Assembly (NCBI RefSeq): GCF_003449035.1
Contig: NZ_QRGB01000001.1
Span: 3,348,001-3,412,000, forward strand
Direction of reading: 5' to 3'
DNA from: Pedobacter indicus
GTDB lineage: Bacteria; Bacteroidota; Bacteroidia; Sphingobacteriales; Sphingobacteriaceae
Length of the DNA: 64,000 bases
Part shown: piece after piece, positions 55,222 through 64,000 of the stretch
Numbering within the stretch: the first letter of the stretch is position 1
How the letters are laid out: each line of letters begins with the position of its first letter
Notes under the pieces: model-generated
Database searches by the model: none
Told to the model about the DNA's origin: nothing
Seen by the model: only the letters and a program-made list of their open reading frames with translations
Position numbers and translations under genes: made by a program

Positions 55222-57084
55222 ATGAACCTCTATATACGATGTTTATTAACATGTTTGTTAATATTTTTATTTTCGTGTAAAAAAGAACAGGAGCCTGTCC
55301 CAGAAATCGACATTCCCAGTGCAGGAATTGATATCTCAAATATCAAAGATTTTCAAACACGACTGAACGCCGACACGCTAACGGGCCAAGAAAAAGGCCA
55401 ATGGTCAATACTAAGTGGAATGATTGATGATAAAGTATACTTTGACAACGACGAAGACCCCCGTACTATTTTTCATGGTTTACCCGGTGAGACCTATGAG
55501 CTAGAATGGTCAGTTATTAATCCAAAAGAAAATAACAAAGTAACAAAGTCTACAGTAAAAGTTTCATTCAATGAATTAAAGGTCTCAATTACAAATGAGC
55601 GACCCGAACTTTCTACTCGATTTCTACTGACGACCACAAGATACGACCATGGCGAATGGACGATCGAAGGGGCGCCTGTTGCCCAGATTTGGCCCTCGGC
55701 TTCGGGTGGTTATATTGGACCAACGTTGAATTTTCCAGGAATCAACATTCAAGGGTATGCTAATAAAACCTATACGATTACCTGGACAACTAATTACGGA
55801 AGTAAGTCAGCTTCAGCAACGATTACTCTGAAAGCGGGGGAATACCTCGAAAGCGAGGCTATAGAAGACTTAATATTACTCCCAAACTCACCTCGTATAA
55901 CATATAACGATGAAGGTAGAGTTGTAGAATTGGACTTAAGTGCTAAAGGGAGTGCATGGAGATTGGGAGATACAGTACTTTATCCGACAATGCAGGCATT
56001 TACAGAATTGAGAAAACTAAACTTAGATGGTTCTGCGGTGGGAGATATGCCTGTTGTATTTGGAGAAAAATATTTAAAACTTGAGGAGCTTAATATAAGC
56101 CATGTCGCAATTAGTCATGTGCCGGAAAATATAGGTAATTTAAAACAGTTAAGGATTTTACGTATGAACGTCGCACAAAGCGGTAAGAAACTAACGTCAA
56201 TTCCCGATACTTTTGGAGACCTTGAAAGCCTCGAACTCCTCGAGCTGATGTCATTAAGTCTTGAAGAACTACCCGAAACTATATCCAACCTTAAAAACCT
56301 TAGATCATTTGATTTTCAAGGAAACGACATAAAAAAACTCCCCGACGCGTTAGGGGACATGGTGAATCTTGTGGAGCTAAAGGGTTATACGTCGCAAAAT
56401 ATCCCAAGTTCGGTTACCGAGCTTCCCAAGTTAAAAATATTATATTTTTTAACTGGTGCGACCAATGCATCTTTACCAGATGATTTCGGCAATATAAAAA
56501 GCCTGGAGATATTTAAATTGGGAGGTGACTTCAAAAAACTTCCCAATAGTTTTTGTGATCTTCCAAATTTATATGATGTTGAATTGGGTGCAGGAATGGG
56601 CACTTCATTAGAACTGCTTCCAGAAAACATTGGTAATCTTAAGTCACTCGTGAGCCTCACAGTGAATGGTCATTTACGTTCGATTCCCGAAAGCTTTAGC
56701 AATCTCACAAATCTAGAGAATCTAGTAATTACTGGAGGAGAATTCGAAACCCTTCCGATCGGTTTTGGAAACCTGAAGAAGCTAGCTTGGTTTAGTTCAG
56801 AGTTTGGCAAACTGAGAACGTTACCTGATTCTTTTGGAGGGTTAGAAAATCTTAAAACTCTATATCTTTATTACAATCAGCTTAGCGAACTTCCTGAAAG
56901 CTTTTTTAATTTATCGAACCTGTTTCGAATCAATATTGGCGGTAATAACTTTAAATCGTTCTCATCAAGTTTTTCTAAACTCAATTCTAACCTTTATGAT
57001 ATCGCTATCTATGAAAATCCTTGTTCAGAAGAAGAGGTAGAGAAATTAAAAAAACTGTTGCCGGATGTCGGGGTCACCTTTTAG
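55222..57084 (+). CDS. Leucine-rich-repeat surface lipoprotein
   Basis: 620 residues. Lipoprotein signal with Cys19 (LFSCKK). Two Ig/PKD-like beta domains (about 30-120 and 125-215: TIEGAPVAQIWPSASGGYIG) precede about thirteen leucine-rich repeats of 22-24 residues (for example LKQLRILRMNVA, LESLELLELMSLSLEELPET, LKNLRSFDFQGNDIKKLPDA). The repeat pattern LPxxFGNLxxL matches plant-intracellular/bacterial-type LRRs. It is likely displayed on the cell surface and binds protein or glycan. No export tag such as a T9SS C-terminal domain is seen. Confidence 0.82.
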   Translation: MNLYIRCLLTCLLIFLFSCKKEQEPVPEIDIPSAGIDISNIKDFQTRLNADTLTGQEKGQWSILSGMIDDKVYFDNDEDPRTIFHGLPGETYELEWSVINPKENNKVTKSTVKVSFNELKVSITNERPELSTRFLLTTTRYDHGEWTIEGAPVAQIWPSASGGYIGPTLNFPGINIQGYANKTYTITWTTNYGSKSASATITLKAGEYLESEAIEDLILLPNSPRITYNDEGRVVELDLSAKGSAWRLGDTVLYPTMQAFTELRKLNLDGSAVGDMPVVFGEKYLKLEELNISHVAISHVPENIGNLKQLRILRMNVAQSGKKLTSIPDTFGDLESLELLELMSLSLEELPETISNLKNLRSFDFQGNDIKKLPDALGDMVNLVELKGYTSQNIPSSVTELPKLKILYFLTGATNASLPDDFGNIKSLEIFKLGGDFKKLPNSFCDLPNLYDVELGAGMGTSLELLPENIGNLKSLVSLTVNGHLRSIPESFSNLTNLENLVITGGEFETLPIGFGNLKKLAWFSSEFGKLRTLPDSFGGLENLKTLYLYYNQLSELPESFFNLSNLFRINIGGNNFKSFSSSFSKLNSNLYDIAIYENPCSEEEVEKLKKLLPDVGVTF

Positions 57085-57116
57085 ATCTTCGCACCCAATT
57101 ATCTTCGCACCCAATT
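57085..57116 (+). repeat. Exact tandem 16-bp duplication after the LRR gene
   Basis: ATCTTCGCACCCAATT occurs twice in direct succession (57085-57100 and 57101-57116), starting on the base after the stop codon. Confidence 0.8.
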
Positions 57117-57145
57117 AAGATGTTTTAGAAGAGAAATCCCTAGGA

Positions 57146-58279
57146 TCATCGCGCAACAGCATCTAATTTCACCCGATAAACCCGATAGGGATATGTGGCT
57201 TTATCAAGACCGCCATTCCATTGTGGAAGACGATTAACCTGCGCCGCTGAGACGTAGAGGTAACCGTCAGTGCCAATACCGATTGAGTCTGGCCAAATTA
57301 GTCGCTTATCAGTAACAAGCGTCTTCAATTCTCCTTTCGGTGTTAAATATTTTATACTATAATCCATTGATGAGGTAAAATAGATATTTCCAGCAACGTC
57401 CATGGCCATACCGTGGCAAACAACGGTCTCACCCATATCCTCGACTAAGCCCATCAAGTCATCATCGCTTAAACTCAGGTCGGCCAGGTGTTCTGTAGCG
57501 ATCCGATACAAATGCAAACCATTAATCGGCCGAAAATAGAAATACTCGTTATCTTTACTCAAAGCGACACCATTAATATTGGACTTGAAAATATTGCCTT
57601 GCTTATCAGCCATTTCTTTTCCTTCATAAGAAAGACTGAAACCCGGTACCGCTTGGGTCATCGGTCGATCTTTTAATACGGATCTTGTTTTACCGCTTTT
57701 TAAATCTAGTATGACAATAGCAGCCTGACCAGGGTCGGAAAGGTAAGCCAATTGTTTATCTGTGTCTACACGCACATCGTTTAATCCGGATTTTTCTTTT
57801 GGTAGATCTTCAAAACGAAAGATATTCTTTACCTCATTACTTTTCAAATCAATTTGGAGTAATTTAAATTTTCCTAGACTTTCCTCTTCACCCCCATCCT
57901 TCCCAAATACGGAGTTTTTAGAAGCCGGCTTGGAATCCAACACCCAAAGCTGATCATCGGTGTCTACATAAAGGTCTTGTACATTGACAAAAACTCGATC
58001 TTCTGACCCTCCCTTTTGATTCCATTCTTCGTTTGGAAATGGCACCCGCTTGCCGTTTTTTATCTCGGTCAGACCGTAAACATAGGGCTCTCGTTTGGGA
58101 AAAGAAACAAACAACCGATTGTCAGAAGAGACGCTCACTCCGATAGGTTGAGATTTGCCAAGTTCAGCAGCCACTTCTAGCTTGTTCGACGGAGAGTGCT
58201 GAGCTGATACTTGCAGGGGGTTGGTTATTATCGCACAAAAAACAACGGTTACGCAGGTTGCTATCTTTTTATATTTCAT
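57146..58279 (-). CDS. Major royal jelly protein / yellow-family protein
   Basis: 377 residues with a signal peptide (about 1-26). Six-bladed propeller of the MRJP/yellow type (PF03022): RLFVSFPKREPYVYGLTEI, NVQDLYVDTDDQLWVLDS, LNDVRVDTDKQLAYLSDPGQ, NGVALSKDNEYFYFRPINGL and the end YLYVSAAQVNRLPQWNGG. Bacterial members are secreted; some are related to gluconolactonases but no activity is established. Divergent neighbour is tRNA-Leu. Confidence 0.8.
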   Translation of the reverse strand: MKYKKIATCVTVVFCAIITNPLQVSAQHSPSNKLEVAAELGKSQPIGVSVSSDNRLFVSFPKREPYVYGLTEIKNGKRVPFPNEEWNQKGGSEDRVFVNVQDLYVDTDDQLWVLDSKPASKNSVFGKDGGEEESLGKFKLLQIDLKSNEVKNIFRFEDLPKEKSGLNDVRVDTDKQLAYLSDPGQAAIVILDLKSGKTRSVLKDRPMTQAVPGFSLSYEGKEMADKQGNIFKSNINGVALSKDNEYFYFRPINGLHLYRIATEHLADLSLSDDDLMGLVEDMGETVVCHGMAMDVAGNIYFTSSMDYSIKYLTPKGELKTLVTDKRLIWPDSIGIGTDGYLYVSAAQVNRLPQWNGGLDKATYPYRVYRVKLDAVAR

Positions 58280-58440
58280 AGAATATCAATTTGACTACCG
58301 TATGAATATACTATATTTAAAAAGAAAACATTGAAACCGTTTAAATAGTTTAGCAATTTCTATTATACCCTTAAACTTTTTTACTTGACCCCTTTTTTGC
58401 TTGATCCCAAAACACGTGTGCAATACCGTATATTCTAAAA

Positions 58441-58479
58441 AAAGAAGCCCTGTAAGCAATGAACTTACAGGGCTTCTTT
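58441..58479. terminator. Terminator of tRNA-Leu(CAA), bidirectional
   Basis: A 16-bp perfect stem (58441-58456 with 58464-58479) around seven bases, with A and T runs on both sides. On the minus strand it directly follows the tRNA. Confidence 0.85.
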
Positions 58480-58490
58480 TGTACTAGCTG

Positions 58491-58570
58491 TACCCAGGGC
58501 CGGGATCGAACCGGCACGGTTTCCCATTGGTGTTTGAGACCAACGCGTCTACCAATTCCGCCACCTGGGC
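58491..58570 (-). tRNA. tRNA-Leu(CAA)
   Basis: 80 bases. Acceptor GCCCAGG pairs with CCTGGGT, ending in a G-U pair, anticodon stem TTGGT/ACCAA with loop CTCAAAC (anticodon CAA), T arm GCCGG-TTCGATC-CCGGC. CCA is not encoded. Confidence 0.93.
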
Positions 58571-58632
58571 ATTGTTTTGTGTGGGGATGCAAATGTATTT
58601 ATTTATCCTCCAAACACAAAATTTTATTTCAA

Positions 58633-59955
58633 CTATTTTTGAACCAATTTCAAGATATCATTGCCCATAACAAAGATCATGAGGGCGACAATAATAACAA
58701 AACCCACCAGTTGCGCTCTTTCCATAAACTTATCACTCATCGGTTTTCCTTGCACCATTTCAATCAATAAAAAGAGGGTGTGACCGCCGTCAAGCCCCGG
58801 TATGGGCAACAAGTTCATCAATGCCAATGCCATGGACAGTAAACCTACCAGCGTCCAAAAACGAATCCAATTTACTTCAGCTCCAAACATCTCTGCAATA
58901 CCGACAGGTCCGGATAAGGCTTTCGATGCTTTTACTTCTCCAGCTGCTATTTTACCCAACCCTTTGGCATTGTCGATCAATGAGCCCCAGGCAACCGAAG
59001 CGCCAACCGGCAAAGCTTCAAAGAAGCCATATTTTACTTGATCTATCGGGAAATATCGTGGAAAAACCACACCAAGAATACCGTCATCAGAGATGTTGGC
59101 TGTCAATTCAACCTCTTTACCATCACGGTAGACCAGGAAATCGACCGCCTGCCCTTTTTTATCGGCCATAACATCGGTAAACTCATCAGCGTAAGTAACG
59201 GGCTGCCCTTCTACCCGTAGAATACTATCACCTTCCATAAATCCGGCTTTTTCAGCTGCGCCCCCTTCCTGAAGGGATTGAATGGCATTCAAATAAGCTC
59301 TGGGTGCCACAAATTCATCTACACCGTGATCAGAAATATCATTTAGAATATCGAGAGGAACCGAGATATGTTGTGTCTGCCCTCCTCTTTCCACGGTTAG
59401 ATCTACACCACCCATCAGTACATCCGAGCTTCGGATATCTTCAAAGTGGACAACCTTCTCGCCGTCTATTTCTAAAATACGGTCACCTGTCTGCAATCCG
59501 ATCTCTTTACCAACTATACCTGGAACAATCCCCTGTGTTAGCTTCTCATTGCTGATGAAGGTATCACCGTATTTGAAGGTCAGCATCCAGAAAATAAAGA
59601 TACCCAGAACGATATTAACGAAGATACCCCCTAACATAACGATCAGGCGTTGCCATGCTGGTTTAGATCGAAACTCCCACGGTTGCGGCGGCCCCGCCAT
59701 TTGCTCTGTATCCATTGATTCATCAATCATCCCCGCAATCTTTACATAACCTCCTAAAGGCAACCAGCCGATTCCATATTCACAACCTTTATAATTAAAT
59801 TTAAACAACTTTACACCCCAAGCATCAAAGAACAAGTAGAACTTCTCTACCTTGATACCGAAAGCCCGAGCAGCTAAAAAGTGCCCCAATTCATGTAAAA
59901 CTATTAGTATTGAAAGGCCCAGAATCAACTGCCCCGTCATAATCAAACCATCCAT
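58633..59955 (-). CDS. rseP: RIP metalloprotease RseP
   Basis: 440 residues. Site-2 protease motifs: HExxH as H21-ELG-H25 in LIVLHELGHFLAARAFG, and LPIPGLDGGHTLF with the third zinc ligand Asp. Two PDZ-like segments lie in between (GIVPGIVGKEIGLQTGDRIL and AAEKAGFMEGDSILRVEG). Four transmembrane helices. It cleaves anti-sigma factors and remnant signal peptides within the inner membrane. It is downstream of dxr by 23 bases, as in many Bacteroidota. Confidence 0.93.
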   Translation of the reverse strand: MDGLIMTGQLILGLSILIVLHELGHFLAARAFGIKVEKFYLFFDAWGVKLFKFNYKGCEYGIGWLPLGGYVKIAGMIDESMDTEQMAGPPQPWEFRSKPAWQRLIVMLGGIFVNIVLGIFIFWMLTFKYGDTFISNEKLTQGIVPGIVGKEIGLQTGDRILEIDGEKVVHFEDIRSSDVLMGGVDLTVERGGQTQHISVPLDILNDISDHGVDEFVAPRAYLNAIQSLQEGGAAEKAGFMEGDSILRVEGQPVTYADEFTDVMADKKGQAVDFLVYRDGKEVELTANISDDGILGVVFPRYFPIDQVKYGFFEALPVGASVAWGSLIDNAKGLGKIAAGEVKASKALSGPVGIAEMFGAEVNWIRFWTLVGLLSMALALMNLLPIPGLDGGHTLFLLIEMVQGKPMSDKFMERAQLVGFVIIVALMIFVMGNDILKLVQK

Positions 59956-59978
59956 ATGCTATTTTTATTCTTTTTCTA

Positions 59979-61145
59979 TTAATGTCTTTGTTTTTTGATT
60001 GCTTCCCTTGTGTAAGCTCTACTTTGATGATCAATTTTCGAAAATGTTTCTAGATCTGGATTTTTCTCATGATCAATTTTCACCATCGTTTCTTCAATCA
60101 ATTCACTCATTTGTAAAAAGCCAATCTCTTGGTTCAAAAACGCTGCCACAACAATTTCGTTGGCAGCATTTAATACACAAGGCATAGATCCACCTTTCTC
60201 TAACGCTTGGTAAGCTAACCGAAGATTAGAAAATGTATCCATGTCTGGCTTTTCAAATGTCAGCTGTGATAATGTATTAAAATCTAATCGCGGAAGCTTA
60301 TTCTCTACTCTTTCGGGATAAGCAAGCGCATATTGAATAGGAAGTTTCATATCTGGCAAACCCAACTGAGCCTTGATAGAACCATCTGAAAATTGAACCA
60401 TAGAATGAATAATGGACTGAGGGTGGACCACCACGTCAATTTGACATGCTTCTACCCCAAAAAGCCAATGAGCTTCGATTACCTCTAACCCCTTATTCAT
60501 TAAGGAAGCAGAGTCTATTGTAATCTTTTGCCCCATAGTCCAGTTAGGGTGTTTCAACGCATCCCTGAAAGAAACGTTACGTAGGTAATCACGGTTTTTC
60601 CCACGAAACGGACCACCAGAAGCCGTCAGGATGAGCTTCTCTACAGACTCAGACCTTTCTCCCATTAAGCATTGGAAAATTGCCGAATGCTCAGAATCGA
60701 CCGGCAAAATGTCAACATCATTCTGTTTCGCGAGTTTGGTAATCAGTTCGCCAGCTACGACCAGTGTTTCTTTATTGGCCAGTGCAATTGCTTTTTTTGC
60801 TTTTATCGCATTGAATGTAGGCACTAAACCAGAAAACCCAACCAAAGCGGTCAGTACAACATCGATCGAAGGAATTTGTACTACTTCCGAAAGTGCATCA
60901 GTACCAGCGTAAACTTGGACATTTTCGTTAGCTAAAGCCTCCTTTACCGTGCTATAGTGCTCCGGATTGCTAATTACAACAGCTTGAGGTTTAAATTCCA
61001 ATGCCTGATCAATTAGCAATCTGTAATTATTAGCCGCCGTCAGCACATCAGCTTTAAAGAGATCGGGATGACTCTTAACAACCTCCAAAGTTTGTGTCCC
61101 GATACTTCCTGTAGACCCGAGTATGGCGATATTTCTTTTGTTCAC
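59979..61145 (-). CDS. dxr: 1-deoxy-D-xylulose 5-phosphate reductoisomerase
   Basis: 388 residues. NADPH-binding GSTGSIGTQTLEVVKSHP at the N terminus, VVLTALVGFSGLVPTFNAI, ALANKETLVVAGELIT, metal-binding Asp and Glu in VDSEHSAIFQCL, and the substrate loop LTASGGPFRGKNR. MEP pathway step to 2-C-methyl-D-erythritol 4-phosphate, supplying isoprenoids including the undecaprenyl carrier. The start overlaps the end of the GH3 gene by four bases. Confidence 0.95.
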   Translation of the reverse strand: MNKRNIAILGSTGSIGTQTLEVVKSHPDLFKADVLTAANNYRLLIDQALEFKPQAVVISNPEHYSTVKEALANENVQVYAGTDALSEVVQIPSIDVVLTALVGFSGLVPTFNAIKAKKAIALANKETLVVAGELITKLAKQNDVDILPVDSEHSAIFQCLMGERSESVEKLILTASGGPFRGKNRDYLRNVSFRDALKHPNWTMGQKITIDSASLMNKGLEVIEAHWLFGVEACQIDVVVHPQSIIHSMVQFSDGSIKAQLGLPDMKLPIQYALAYPERVENKLPRLDFNTLSQLTFEKPDMDTFSNLRLAYQALEKGGSMPCVLNAANEIVVAAFLNQEIGFLQMSELIEETMVKIDHEKNPDLETFSKIDHQSRAYTREAIKKQRH

Positions 61146-62641
61146 AGGATATATTTTTCTAATTCTTCTGCCATTGATCGATCATTGGATAAACGGGGTA
61201 ATTTATTCTGACCACCCAGTTTCCCTTTCGATTTCATGTAATTTATAAATGCTCCTTTCTGCACAGGGCTAATTTTTAAGGGTTGCAAAACTTTACCTTC
61301 GATCAAATCAAAATAATACGAATTCTTCTTCTGCAAGGCTTCGTCTACTCTAATCCGAAATGATTCCAGATCTTCCGGAAGTTTATTAAACTCAATAAAC
61401 CATTCATGATAAGGCAGTTCATCACCACCTGGTGTTACCTGCGGTGCTACTGTAAACTCAACAATCTCAACTTTTTCGTCTTTAGCCACCGACAGTAGGG
61501 CATGCTCGACCTCTTCTCCTATCACATGTTCACCAAATGCAGAAATGAAGTGTTTAATTCTCCCGCTTACAATAATACGATAAGGATTTAAAGAAACAAA
61601 TTTTACGGTGTCACCAATACTGTACCCCCAGAGTCCCGCGTTGGTATTTAAAACCAGGGCATAGTTAACCCCCACTTGCACGTCTGCCAGCGATAAGCGG
61701 GTTGGTTTTTCATTAAAAAAATCATCTGCGGGAATAAACTCGTAAAAAATACCCGAATCTGGCAAAAGGAGCATACTCCTTTCATCTTGCTTGTCCTGAA
61801 AAGCGATAAAACCTTCAGAAGCCGGATAGGTTTCTATAGAATCTACCTTCTTTCCAATACTTTCTTCCAATTTGGCCCGATAGGGTTCGAAATTTACACC
61901 GCCATATACGAACAGGCTAAAATTCTTAAAGATATTTTTTATTCTTTCACCATCGGCCCTAGCGATCAATCGATCGAAATACATTTGTACCCAGGGTGGG
62001 ATACCCGAAATAAGCCGCATATCCTGCTCTATCGTTTCATCGACAATTGCCTCAATCTTGGCTTCCCAATCCTCAATACAATTTGTTTTATATGATGGTA
62101 GGCGGTTTTTTTGTAGATATGAAGGGATATGATGTGCTACAATACCAGACAATCTACCAAAATCGACTCCCTTCTTCTTTTCTAAAATGGGGCTCCCCTG
62201 AACAAATATCATCTTCCCATCAACGAAATCAGATTTCCCTGTTTCATAAATATAATTAAGCAGTGCATCTCTCGCCGCGCCTATTTGCTCAGGAAGAGAT
62301 TCTTTTGTCAAAGGGATATATTTCACTCCCGACGTAGTACCTGATGTTTTTGCTAAATAAGAGGGTTTACCAGGCCATAAAATGTCCGCTTCTCCATTTA
62401 CGATCCGATCAATGTATTTTCTCAGATCTTCGTAATCTTGAACCGGAACATACTTTTTAAAATCTTGGTAATTTTTTATTTCATCAAAATGATGGTCTTG
62501 ACCAAAGGCGGTATTTCTGGCGGTTGAAATCAGCTTCCGGAACGTCTTCTCTTGTAAAAAAACAGCATCTTTACGCCAGCGACCTATTTTTCGTGAATTA
62601 TACGCCGCGTATATTTTACTTAATGATGCTTTTATACCCAT
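61142..62641 (-). CDS. GH3 auxin-responsive promoter family protein (bacterial)
   Basis: 499 residues from ATG at 62641, preferred over TTG at 62650. ANL-superfamily fold (PF03321): SYLAKTSGTTSGVKYIPLTK is the ATP motif, FVYGGVNFEPYRAKLEE and ETYPASEGFIAFQDKQD follow, and the C terminus has PVQKGAFINYMKSKGKLGG. In plants GH3 enzymes link amino acids to hormones. The bacterial function is not established. Conserved with dxr and rseP downstream in the present run. Confidence 0.85.
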   Translation of the reverse strand: MGIKASLSKIYAAYNSRKIGRWRKDAVFLQEKTFRKLISTARNTAFGQDHHFDEIKNYQDFKKYVPVQDYEDLRKYIDRIVNGEADILWPGKPSYLAKTSGTTSGVKYIPLTKESLPEQIGAARDALLNYIYETGKSDFVDGKMIFVQGSPILEKKKGVDFGRLSGIVAHHIPSYLQKNRLPSYKTNCIEDWEAKIEAIVDETIEQDMRLISGIPPWVQMYFDRLIARADGERIKNIFKNFSLFVYGGVNFEPYRAKLEESIGKKVDSIETYPASEGFIAFQDKQDERSMLLLPDSGIFYEFIPADDFFNEKPTRLSLADVQVGVNYALVLNTNAGLWGYSIGDTVKFVSLNPYRIIVSGRIKHFISAFGEHVIGEEVEHALLSVAKDEKVEIVEFTVAPQVTPGGDELPYHEWFIEFNKLPEDLESFRIRVDEALQKKNSYYFDLIEGKVLQPLKISPVQKGAFINYMKSKGKLGGQNKLPRLSNDRSMAEELEKYIL

Positions 62642-62661
62642 AAATATCAAATTCTATTCTT

Positions 62662-63447
62662 CTATATAATATTCTGCATGATCGACGGATCTGAATCACC
62701 TTTATAATCATGAACCATTTTTCGATAGGCAATAATGAATGTCACGCTGGATAAAGGAATAATCACAAATGAGTTTATGAGACTTAATATAGTCGAAATA
62801 AAGGGATAACCACGATAGCTAAAATATAAATAGAGCGATCCCGATAACGCAAAAAAGGCGATAATTAAAATAATCTTTACAAAATTTCCACGGGTTACAG
62901 CCAAACTTAACCGTATAGACTTAAAAGGCGATTCTTTTTTGTCCAGAATGAAGAATGGGAAAAACGCTATCCGCAGAAATGTATAAGAAAAAAGAATAAT
63001 GGTTATTACGTAGACCATGTTAACCATCATCTCTATGTCGACCAAATAGATCAAAGGAAAAAACACGACAGAAATGATCAAATAACCTAAAAAGGTACCG
63101 ACTGTAATGGTCAATACACAAGCAAAAAAATAGATAATCTCTTTTAAAGTCGGGAAGCTTTTTCTGAGCTTAACTTGGTCTGCAGACTTATCTAAAACCT
63201 GAAAAATGTGCTTGAAAAGCGTAAGTTGGATACTGAAATACAAGAATAAGAACAACAGAGCCATAAAGACGCTGAGTACGATGTTTACACTGCTTAAATA
63301 GGCGGCAAGTATACCGGAGATATTAGAAACAATAAAGAGTGAAAAACAGATGCCTGCGATTGCTAAGTACCGCTTTTTTAGAACATCCCAAGCATCACTA
63401 ATAACATCGTTTACGACAAAAGTGCTCTCTTTTAAATAATCAATCAT
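62662..63447 (-). CDS. Multi-pass membrane protein, unknown function
   Basis: 261 residues with about six transmembrane helices (for example YLAIAGICFSLFIVSNISGI, IIYFFACVLTITVGTFLGYL, IVKIILIIAFFALSGSLYL-like and IPLSSVTFIIAY). It resembles the membrane domain of glycerophosphodiester phosphodiesterase-associated proteins but lacks a catalytic domain. It lies 20 bases before the GH3 gene, so is likely the first gene of that operon, with a TAATTTTG element at 63473-63480. Confidence 0.65.
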   Translation of the reverse strand: MIDYLKESTFVVNDVISDAWDVLKKRYLAIAGICFSLFIVSNISGILAAYLSSVNIVLSVFMALLFLFLYFSIQLTLFKHIFQVLDKSADQVKLRKSFPTLKEIIYFFACVLTITVGTFLGYLIISVVFFPLIYLVDIEMMVNMVYVITIILFSYTFLRIAFFPFFILDKKESPFKSIRLSLAVTRGNFVKIILIIAFFALSGSLYLYFSYRGYPFISTILSLINSFVIIPLSSVTFIIAYRKMVHDYKGDSDPSIMQNII

Positions 63448-63472
63448 GAACCCCGCTTGGAGAAATATTATA

Positions 63473-63480
63473 CAAAATTA
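63473..63480 (-). promoter_or_regulatory. Candidate -7 element for the membrane protein-GH3-dxr-rseP run
   Basis: Reads TAATTTTG on the minus strand, 25 bases before the start at 63447. No -33 TTG is visible. Confidence 0.35.
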
Positions 63481-63498
63481 GATAAATAATACGATAAA

Positions 63499-64000
63499 TT
63501 AATAAGGTTGGTCGCGTTTTAGCGCTTCCGTACCCTTCGCTGGCTCCCAATTAGCCTTTGGTTCAAAATGATGCCAGACAGCGGCTGAAATATCCCTCAT
63601 TAACTGGCTCGCTTCGTTGTCATAAGTCCAGCTGCGATCCTTATTATTTTTCGTGCCAATGTATAGAACATAGTCGCCATGCGGCGCATTGACCATGATC
63701 AACTCAGACCGCGAGGCATCTACCGCACCCGTTTTAGACGCCTTCTGAACGTATGGTGGAATTTGCGAAGCCGCATTATCTACATAAAAGCCGCTTGTCA
63801 TTAACCGATACATCTGCTCGCTCGCCACCTTATCAATTAGTTCGCCGTTGCGAATTTTAATCAATAAAGATGCCATCTCTCGTGGCGTGGTTTGTCCCCA
63901 ACCATAAATTTCCCAAATTTTCTCCCTACCTTCAGTTCTAGAGTTCACACGCGTATCTTTAAGACCGATGTCAGCCATCACCTTATTGATTTCTGCACCT
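63499..64000 (-). CDS. Class A beta-lactamase-like serine hydrolase, 5' end cut by window
   Basis: The minus frame is open to the window edge. The first visible residues are GAEINKVMADIGLKDTRV, matching the part of class A beta-lactamases after the SDN helix. The KTG motif is in VQKASKTGAVDASRSELIMV, followed by GDYVLYIGTKNN. The active-site Ser and SDN motif would lie beyond the window. A GTG at 63981 is not a real start. It may be a PenP-like beta-lactamase or a non-lactamase serine hydrolase; the sequence here does not decide. The C-terminal tail (KANWEPAKGTEALKRDQPY) is longer than usual. Confidence 0.75.
   Translation of the reverse strand, partial: GAEINKVMADIGLKDTRVNSRTEGREKIWEIYGWGQTTPREMASLLIKIRNGELIDKVASEQMYRLMTSGFYVDNAASQIPPYVQKASKTGAVDASRSELIMVNAPHGDYVLYIGTKNNKDRSWTYDNEASQLMRDISAAVWHHFEPKANWEPAKGTEALKRDQPY

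Noticed and set aside
58459-58770. 103-codon plus-strand ORF
   Set aside because: It overlaps tRNA-Leu and the end of rseP on the opposite strand.

Overview
The window is chromosomal DNA from a member of the Bacteroidota, most likely of the family Sphingobacteriaceae. The evidence is a set of families largely confined to or typical of that phylum (DUF4290, OMP_b-brl_3 TonB-dependent receptor, PafA-type phosphatase, bacterial GH3 protein, DUF4468 protein, glutamine synthetase III), several promoters with the Bacteroidota -7 element TAnnTTTG, and AT-leaning intergenic DNA. Most of it is housekeeping core genome. Accessory DNA is concentrated just downstream of a tRNA-Phe gene (about 19.7-21.3 kb).

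Layout. 1-2063: 3'-truncated GH144/glycoamylase-family protein (minus). 2.2-4.9 kb: LiaF-like membrane protein with a LytS/LytTR two-component pair. 5.0-7.7 kb: thioredoxin-like lipoprotein facing purN-purH. 7.8-13.4 kb: the rod-shape operon mreB-mreC-mreD-mrdA-rodA. 13.5-19.1 kb (minus): acidic disordered protein, GltB-like FMN oxidoreductase, PafA phosphatase, secreted esterase. 19.2-21.3 kb: small coiled-coil protein, tRNA-Phe, then a remnant island with inverted 19-bp repeats, a toxin-antitoxin pair whose toxin is frameshifted, and a 21-bp perfect hairpin. 21.3-28.6 kb: GNAT acetyltransferase, aldo/keto reductase, trans-sulfuration enzyme, divergent catalase and 1-Cys peroxiredoxin, two-domain esterase. 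28.7-34.4 kb: NDH-2, TonB-dependent receptor, AONS-like PLP enzyme, SGNH hydrolase.

34.8-44.8 kb: glnN, purM, a RimK-type module (zinc protease-like protein and ATP-grasp ligase), UvrD/PcrA helicase, DUF4290 protein, murA with an Asp in place of the catalytic Cys, and a yceI gene broken by one stop codon. 44.9-50.5 kb (minus): CBS-like enzyme, AMP nucleosidase, clpP-clpX, tig, tRNA-Leu(UAG). 50.5-57.1 kb: short repeat cluster, lipoprotein, cobalamin riboswitch in front of nrdB-nrdA, DUF4468 protein, leucine-rich-repeat lipoprotein. 57.1-64 kb (minus): MRJP/yellow-like protein, tRNA-Leu(CAA), and a run of membrane protein, GH3 protein, dxr and rseP preceded by a class A beta-lactamase-like gene cut off by the window end.

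How the genes work together. Cell-envelope construction is the main theme: mre/rod operon, MurA, RseP, Dxr (isoprenoids for the undecaprenyl carrier) and a probable LiaF-like envelope-stress system. Purine synthesis (purN, purH, purM, AMP nucleosidase) and deoxynucleotide synthesis (nrdBA, apparently B12-repressed) form a second theme. Peroxide defence (katA and peroxiredoxin) and proteostasis (tig, clpP, clpX) are compact third and fourth groups. I saw no CRISPR array, phage gene set, intact transposase or secondary-metabolite cluster. The least explained features are the remnant island after tRNA-Phe, the riboswitch-controlled RNR lacking any ATP-cone, and the LiaF-like/LytTR module.
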